From NCBI GenBank assembly GCA_002731665.1, contig PCCJ01000105.1, positions 1 to 10,081 of the forward strand: a stretch of 10,081 nucleotides of DNA, given 5' to 3'. Below the pieces are notes generated by a model, which was not told where the DNA came from, made no database searches, and was given only the letters and a program-made list of their open reading frames with translations. Positions within the stretch are counted from its first letter, which is position 1, and the number at the start of each line of letters is the position of its first letter. The translations under genes were made by a program, and so were the position numbers. The stretch comes from Actinomycetota bacterium. Lineage in GTDB: Bacteria; Actinomycetota; Acidimicrobiia; Acidimicrobiales; Poriferisodaliceae. Of the stretch, positions 6,483 to 10,081 are shown in pieces.

Positions 6483-8975
6483 TTAGTTTGTTAGGTTATG
6501 GGTCAAGGTGATCCCAAAGCGTCTCGGCTCCGCAGGGTAGATGATCGTCACACCTAAATCCTGACCGATCGGCACACCATACTTGTCGGTCGTATCACCA
6601 TTGATCAGGTTTCCGCTCGGAAGATCCAGAGATCCATTGAAATACTCTTTATCATTCAGATTAGTACCCCAAATGGCAAGATTCGTCTTGTTGTTGGGCA
6701 TTTCCCAGACGATTCGAGCATCCAACGTGCCGTAGGCTTCCTGTATGGAGGTGGAGAAAGATCGAAGAGTAGCAACTTGGCGGCCTCTGTGAGACCAGCC
6801 ACCGCCGAACGTGATCATTCCGCCATTATCCATCGCTACTTCATAAGCCGCGTGCAGGCTCCAGTTAGTGCCAGAAGGATAATCTAGGTATGAAAAATCA
6901 TTCAAAAACTCTGTTTCTTCCAAAGTCACCGCGTCAAATTCGGTATCGATCGTTGAAAACTCATCGTACTCGCCATCGAAATAACCGCCCGAGGCTGTCA
7001 AATAGAGATTCGCGATCGGTGTCGCCTGAAGCTCAAACTCAATTCCCTTGAGCGTGGCTTTCTGTGCGTTAATCAGGTCAGCAGTGGGCTGGCCCCTCTG
7101 CATCCGACTCACAGTGATCTGACGATTTGTGTAGTCGTTGAAAAACACATTAGCGTTTAACTGTACCCGGTCGTCCGCAAGGCGGCTTTTCACACCGATT
7201 TCCCAGTTGTCTGAGATCTCAGGGTCAAATGGACGCATACGGATATCGCCGTTCATTCCGCCTGCGCTGTAGCCTCTTGCGAAACTGACAAAAACCATGA
7301 CGTCATCGCTCACGTTATAGTTAGCAATGATCCTTGGCGTCGCTCGCCCGTATCGAACCTCTCGGTCACAGTAAGACAGCGTGGCCGCGCCATTAGCATC
7401 AACCGGCATGCCCGGGCACAAGTTACCCGGATCAAAACTACCGTCGGTGCCATATTGATAGCGACGAAACTTTCGTGTGTCCTTGGTGTACCGGTAGCCG
7501 GCGGTCACTGACCAATCATCGTTGATTTCATAGGTCCCCTCGGCAAAAGCCGCATACGAACTCTGAGTTCCGTGAGCTTCTTGATTACGACCTATGCCGG
7601 CCTGGTTCACAGTGAATATATCTCCGAGGGTTCCGAATTCGGGGGCGTCTGCAACCGCCAAAACATCCCACAAAGGCGCGTCCTCGGCAGAGGGGTTCAG
7701 ATCCGCGTTGCGCCAGGCAGGCACACTGATGTAGTTGGTCGCGCTTTCGTGGAACCAATACGCGCCTACCGTCCAGCTGAGCCGATCATCGAATGACTCG
7801 CTTTCGATAGTGAACTCCTGTGAGACTTGATCGAAAGGACTACGAGGATTGCCCTGCACGCCATCTGCAGATCCCTCCAGCACTTCCAGACTATTTGAGG
7901 GCTCTCCAACGAAGTCTGTCGCCCAGCCCCATGAACCGCTCATCGTCTCCATGCGCCGCGAAGAGGTCAAAGAGTTTAGCGTTCCCCAGCCCATATCCCA
8001 GCTCAGCTCTAACGCAACCGCTCTTGTGTCAATCTCTAGCGCGTTCGGGTCATTGTCATTCGACAGATAATAATCATCAGTCGGAGTACACGCCCTCACA
8101 AGGTCATCCATTCTACCGGCAATCGCCGTCAGAAAATTAAGACCGGTCGCGCCACCGCTCATGCCCAGACAGTTACCGAGGCCGGATGTCTCTCTCGCAC
8201 CAAAATAATCCGCGGTGAACATCGCCTCAAAAGTGTCCGTGGGCGTCCACAAAAGCTTTGCCCTAGCCGACTTTGAATCAGTCTCGTTCCACTTACGTCC
8301 ACTTCGATCACGCATGAAACCATCGTCGCGCCTTGTCTGTACCGAAAATCGGCCGGCCAACACGCCTTCAATCATCGGAATATTGAGAAGCGCATCGCTG
8401 GTCATCTGGCCCGCATTGCCCGTCCCAACTCTAACCTTACCTTCAAACTCTTCGGTCGGGTCTCGTGTAATTACGTGCACGAGTCCAGCGGTGGTATTTC
8501 GTCCAAACAGCGTGCCCTGAGGTCCTCTTAAGACCTCGACCCGCTCAATATCGAACAAGTCAAAGACACCGCCCTGGGGTCGTCCTAAGTAAACCCCATC
8601 GATATAAGTTCCGACCTTTGGATCCTGAGTCGGTCCCCAGTTGACCTGGCCGATCCCTCTCAAAAAAATCTGCGCCGTCTGGCGAGCTACACCACTGTTG
8701 GTAAACGATAAGTTTGGCGTGATCTGCTCAATTCGTTGAATCTCGGTAATACCCCGATCCTCAAGATACTCCGAAGACAACGCGCTGATCGGTATCGGTA
8801 CCGACTGAGCCGACTCTTCTCTCCTCCGAGCGGTCACCACGACCTCCTCGATCCCATCAGAAGCTTCATCCGCGATAGCCTGATGCGGTAACAAGATAAA
8901 CCCACCAGAGGTCATCGTTAACACTGCACCTAAAAAGGCTACAAGCGAGAAGCGATCGAATAAATTCGACTTCAT
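6483..8975 (-). CDS. TonB-dependent outer-membrane receptor (paralogue B)
   Basis: An 830-residue receptor, clearly a tandem paralogue of receptor A. It has a signal peptide ending AIA (about 1-35), TonB box in IEEVVVTARR (42-51), a plug (about 55-170) with RGIGQVNWGPTQDPKVGTY and LRGPQGTLFGRNTTAG, and a barrel running to PRRFGITLTHNLTN. Long stretches match receptor A, for example PGMPVDANGAAT. Differences cluster in presumed surface loops: around 92-100, 270-283, 367-380 and 420-455. Cys pairs 269/296 and 520/536 are kept in both copies and could form loop disulfides. The start has GGGGAAA at 8980-8986. Differing loops with the same plug suggest related but not identical ligands. The ligand is unidentified. 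Confidence 0.94.
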   Translation of the reverse strand: MKSNLFDRFSLVAFLGAVLTMTSGGFILLPHQAIADEASDGIEEVVVTARRREESAQSVPIPISALSSEYLEDRGITEIQRIEQITPNLSFTNSGVARQTAQIFLRGIGQVNWGPTQDPKVGTYIDGVYLGRPQGGVFDLFDIERVEVLRGPQGTLFGRNTTAGLVHVITRDPTEEFEGKVRVGTGNAGQMTSDALLNIPMIEGVLAGRFSVQTRRDDGFMRDRSGRKWNETDSKSARAKLLWTPTDTFEAMFTADYFGARETSGLGNCLGMSGGATGLNFLTAIAGRMDDLVRACTPTDDYYLSNDNDPNALEIDTRAVALELSWDMGWGTLNSLTSSRRMETMSGSWGWATDFVGEPSNSLEVLEGSADGVQGNPRSPFDQVSQEFTIESESFDDRLSWTVGAYWFHESATNYISVPAWRNADLNPSAEDAPLWDVLAVADAPEFGTLGDIFTVNQAGIGRNQEAHGTQSSYAAFAEGTYEINDDWSVTAGYRYTKDTRKFRRYQYGTDGSFDPGNLCPGMPVDANGAATLSYCDREVRYGRATPRIIANYNVSDDVMVFVSFARGYSAGGMNGDIRMRPFDPEISDNWEIGVKSRLADDRVQLNANVFFNDYTNRQITVSRMQRGQPTADLINAQKATLKGIEFELQATPIANLYLTASGGYFDGEYDEFSTIDTEFDAVTLEETEFLNDFSYLDYPSGTNWSLHAAYEVAMDNGGMITFGGGWSHRGRQVATLRSFSTSIQEAYGTLDARIVWEMPNNKTNLAIWGTNLNDKEYFNGSLDLPSGNLINGDTTDKYGVPIGQDLGVTIIYPAEPRRFGITLTHNLTN

Positions 8976-9087
8976 TAGCTTTCCCCTATAACTTTATTTT
9001 TCCGCAGTAAAAACTCAACCACCCCAACCACAGCCAACATGCGACGCGCACGAAAACATAGACCGGCGAATTAATACACTCTCCCGT

Positions 9088-9119
9088 CAGATCTTCACAG
9101 ATGCACCAGATCTTGTCAA
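9088..9119 (-). promoter_or_regulatory. Putative promoter/operator region of receptor B with three phased CAGAT repeats
   Basis: On the minus strand a perfect TTGACA (9114-9119) is followed 17 bases later by TGT-GAAGAT (9091-9099), a weak -10 with a TGn extension. Lying over this promoter, the plus strand carries CAGAT at 9088, 9098 and 9107, about one helical turn apart. The outer two lie within AGATCT palindromes (9089-9094 and 9108-9113). This is the arrangement expected of a regulator-binding site, but no regulator is known. Confidence 0.35.
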
Positions 9120-9190
9120 AAGGATTAATTCAAAGGGAGGAAAATAAAAACCTAGTAGATTCAAGCATTTAGAAGAGCAAATGTTGATTC

Positions 9191-9221
9191 AAAAAAAATA
9201 GCGATCCAAGCGACCTATTTT
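9191..9221 (-). terminator. Weak terminator after rppH
   Basis: On the minus strand, AAAATAG (9221-9215) can pair with CTATTTT (9201-9195) across a 13-base loop, followed by four more T. The stem is AT-rich and starts five bases after the rppH stop, so efficiency is doubtful. Confidence 0.33.
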
Positions 9222-9226
9222 CATAC

Positions 9227-9703
9227 CTACGCAGGGACGTAAGGCGCCAATTCCCCAAGAGCCGACCGATAAACCTGTCGTTTGAAATCCACGATTTTTG
9301 ATACTGGATACCAGTAGCTCACCCACTTCCAATCCTGGAACTCTGGAGAGGCGCCGGTATCTAAAATCACTTTGTCGTCGCCCGCTACCAGCTCTAACAA
9401 GAACCACTTTTGCTTTTGTCCCAAAAAACCGATGTCCGAATTTTTCCGGACCATATGCTCGGGCAGGTTGTACTTTAGCCAGCCTTTGGTTTGGCCTAAG
9501 ATTTTGACCGCTTCACTCAACAGTCCGACTTCTTCGTGGAGCTCTCTATACAGAGCGCCCTCCGGGGTTTCGCCTTCATCGATCCCACCCTGCGGAAATT
9601 GCCATGCACCCTGTTTTCCCAGGCGTTTAGCCCAGAGTACCTGTCCCAGTTTGTTCATCACAATTATGCCGACGTTTGGCCGATATCCTTCTTCGTCAAT
9701 CAC
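9227..9703 (-). CDS. rppH: RNA pyrophosphohydrolase RppH (Nudix)
   Basis: Converts 5'-triphosphorylated RNA ends to monophosphate, which opens transcripts to RNase E decay; cytoplasmic. At 158 aa it has the normal length of the proteobacterial enzyme. The start [13 protein letters not shown] and WQFPQGG are hallmarks of RppH. The Nudix box (G-x5-E-x7-REUxEExGU) is complete at residues 39-61, with Glu54, Glu57 and Glu58 as expected metal ligands. The start codon is GTG (9703), chosen because the family begins exactly at this Met-Ile; AAGAAGA lies just upstream. It is divergent from the DUF255 gene. The usual gammaproteobacterial neighbour ptsP is not downstream; a receptor gene on the same strand follows after about 250 bases. 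Confidence 0.95.
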   Translation of the reverse strand: MIDEEGYRPNVGIIVMNKLGQVLWAKRLGKQGAWQFPQGGIDEGETPEGALYRELHEEVGLLSEAVKILGQTKGWLKYNLPEHMVRKNSDIGFLGQKQKWFLLELVAGDDKVILDTGASPEFQDWKWVSYWYPVSKIVDFKRQVYRSALGELAPYVPA

Positions 9704-9733
9704 AAATCTTCTTCACACCTTTTTAATCCATCG

Positions 9734-9763
9734 ATTATTAACGGATTTTACAAATGAGTACAA
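9734..9763 (-). promoter_or_regulatory. Possible sigma70-type promoter of rppH
   Basis: On the minus strand TTGTAC (9763-9758, 4 of 6 matches) is followed after 18 bases by AATAAT (9739-9734, 5 of 6). Transcription would start near 9727, leaving a leader of about 24 bases. Confidence 0.4.
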
Positions 9764-9801
9764 ACTGGTTTCGACAAAACGAAAATGAGAAGATGCCCAA
9801 T

Positions 9802-10081
9802 ATGGCAAATCAACTCGCGAAGGAAACCAGCCCCTACCTACTCCAACACGCAGAGAACCCTGTAGATTGGTTCAGTTGGGGTCCAGAAATCCTCGAAAAA
9901 GCCAAAACAGAGAACAAACCGATCCTTCTGTCGATCGGCTATTCGTCTTGCCATTGGTGTCACGTGATGGCGCGAGAGTCGTTTGAAGACTCGGCGACCG
10001 CAGACGCGATGAACCAGAACTACATTAACATTAAGGTCGATCGCGAGGAGCGCCCCGACCTGGACAAAATTTACCAACAAG
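9802..10081 (+). CDS. DUF255 / YyaL-type thioredoxin-domain protein, N-terminal part
   Basis: The first 93 codons of a protein that in this family is about 650-700 residues long, with a thioredoxin-like domain followed by an alpha-toroid glycosidase-like domain. The start [23 protein letters not shown] matches the family's opening almost word for word. The CxxC motif is Cys50-His-Trp-Cys53 in SSCHWCHVM, and [10 protein letters not shown] follows as usual. The bacterial function is not established. In-frame ATGs also occur at 9793 and 9754. The ATG at 9802 is preferred because GAGAAG lies nine bases upstream and the family begins here; the ATG at 9754 overlaps the putative rppH promoter. It runs off the right edge and is not seen to be broken. 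Confidence 0.88.
   Translation, partial: MANQLAKETSPYLLQHAENPVDWFSWGPEILEKAKTENKPILLSIGYSSCHWCHVMARESFEDSATADAMNQNYINIKVDREERPDLDKIYQQ

Noticed and set aside
3729..8975. Repeat hits between the two receptor genes as a mobile element
   Set aside because: There is no transposase, terminal inverted repeat or target duplication; the similarity is explained by gene duplication.
1..10081. CRISPR array, toxin-antitoxin, phage or defence genes, tRNA
   Set aside because: No regularly spaced repeats, no small overlapping gene pairs, no phage or nuclease motifs and no cloverleaf were seen on either strand.

Overview
The window looks like a chromosomal segment of a Gram-negative bacterium, most likely a free-living (perhaps marine or aquatic) gammaproteobacterium. 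The grounds are two full-length TonB-dependent outer-membrane receptors with signal peptides, a short (158-residue) RppH of the proteobacterial type, Shine-Dalgarno-led genes and simple Rho-independent terminators. The genus cannot be named from what is visible. Apart from the extreme left edge, the window is densely coding and the genes look intact.

Layout, left to right. (1) Bases 2-163 (+) hold the C-terminal tail of an AMP-forming acyl-CoA synthetase. It is interrupted by a TAA exactly where the catalytic Lys of the TGK motif should be, so it is probably a pseudogene end. (2) Bases 319-1812 (-) encode a secreted tannase/feruloyl-esterase-family hydrolase with a complete CS-D-HC catalytic signature. 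(3) After a 329-base divergent spacer carrying an extended -10 promoter for each side, a two-gene operon (+) encodes an NRDE/TANGO2-family protein (2142-2888) and a short-chain dehydrogenase (2924-3709) that lacks the canonical SDR catalytic residues. A hairpin at 3729-3758 can terminate transcription from both sides. (4) Two tandem paralogous TonB-dependent receptors follow (3777-6266 and 6483-8975, both -). Each has its own signal peptide, TonB box, ribosome-binding site, upstream region and terminator. (5) rppH (9227-9703, -) is divergent from the first 93 codons of a DUF255/YyaL-type thioredoxin-domain protein (from 9802, +), which runs off the window.

How the genes may work together. The receptors import an unidentified ligand across the outer membrane. 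The exported esterase could cleave an aromatic or other ester, and the SDR and (formerly) the acyl-CoA synthetase are typical companions of a catabolic or accessory locus. This is inference from proximity only: the esterase, the SDR operon and the receptors are separate transcription units. rppH and the DUF255 gene look like ordinary housekeeping flank.

No clearly new system was found. The points most worth a second look are the active-site-divergent SDR, the tandem receptor duplication (which carried its terminators along while loops and promoters diverged), a helically phased CAGAT triplet over one receptor promoter, and the stop codon at the catalytic Lys of the synthetase remnant.
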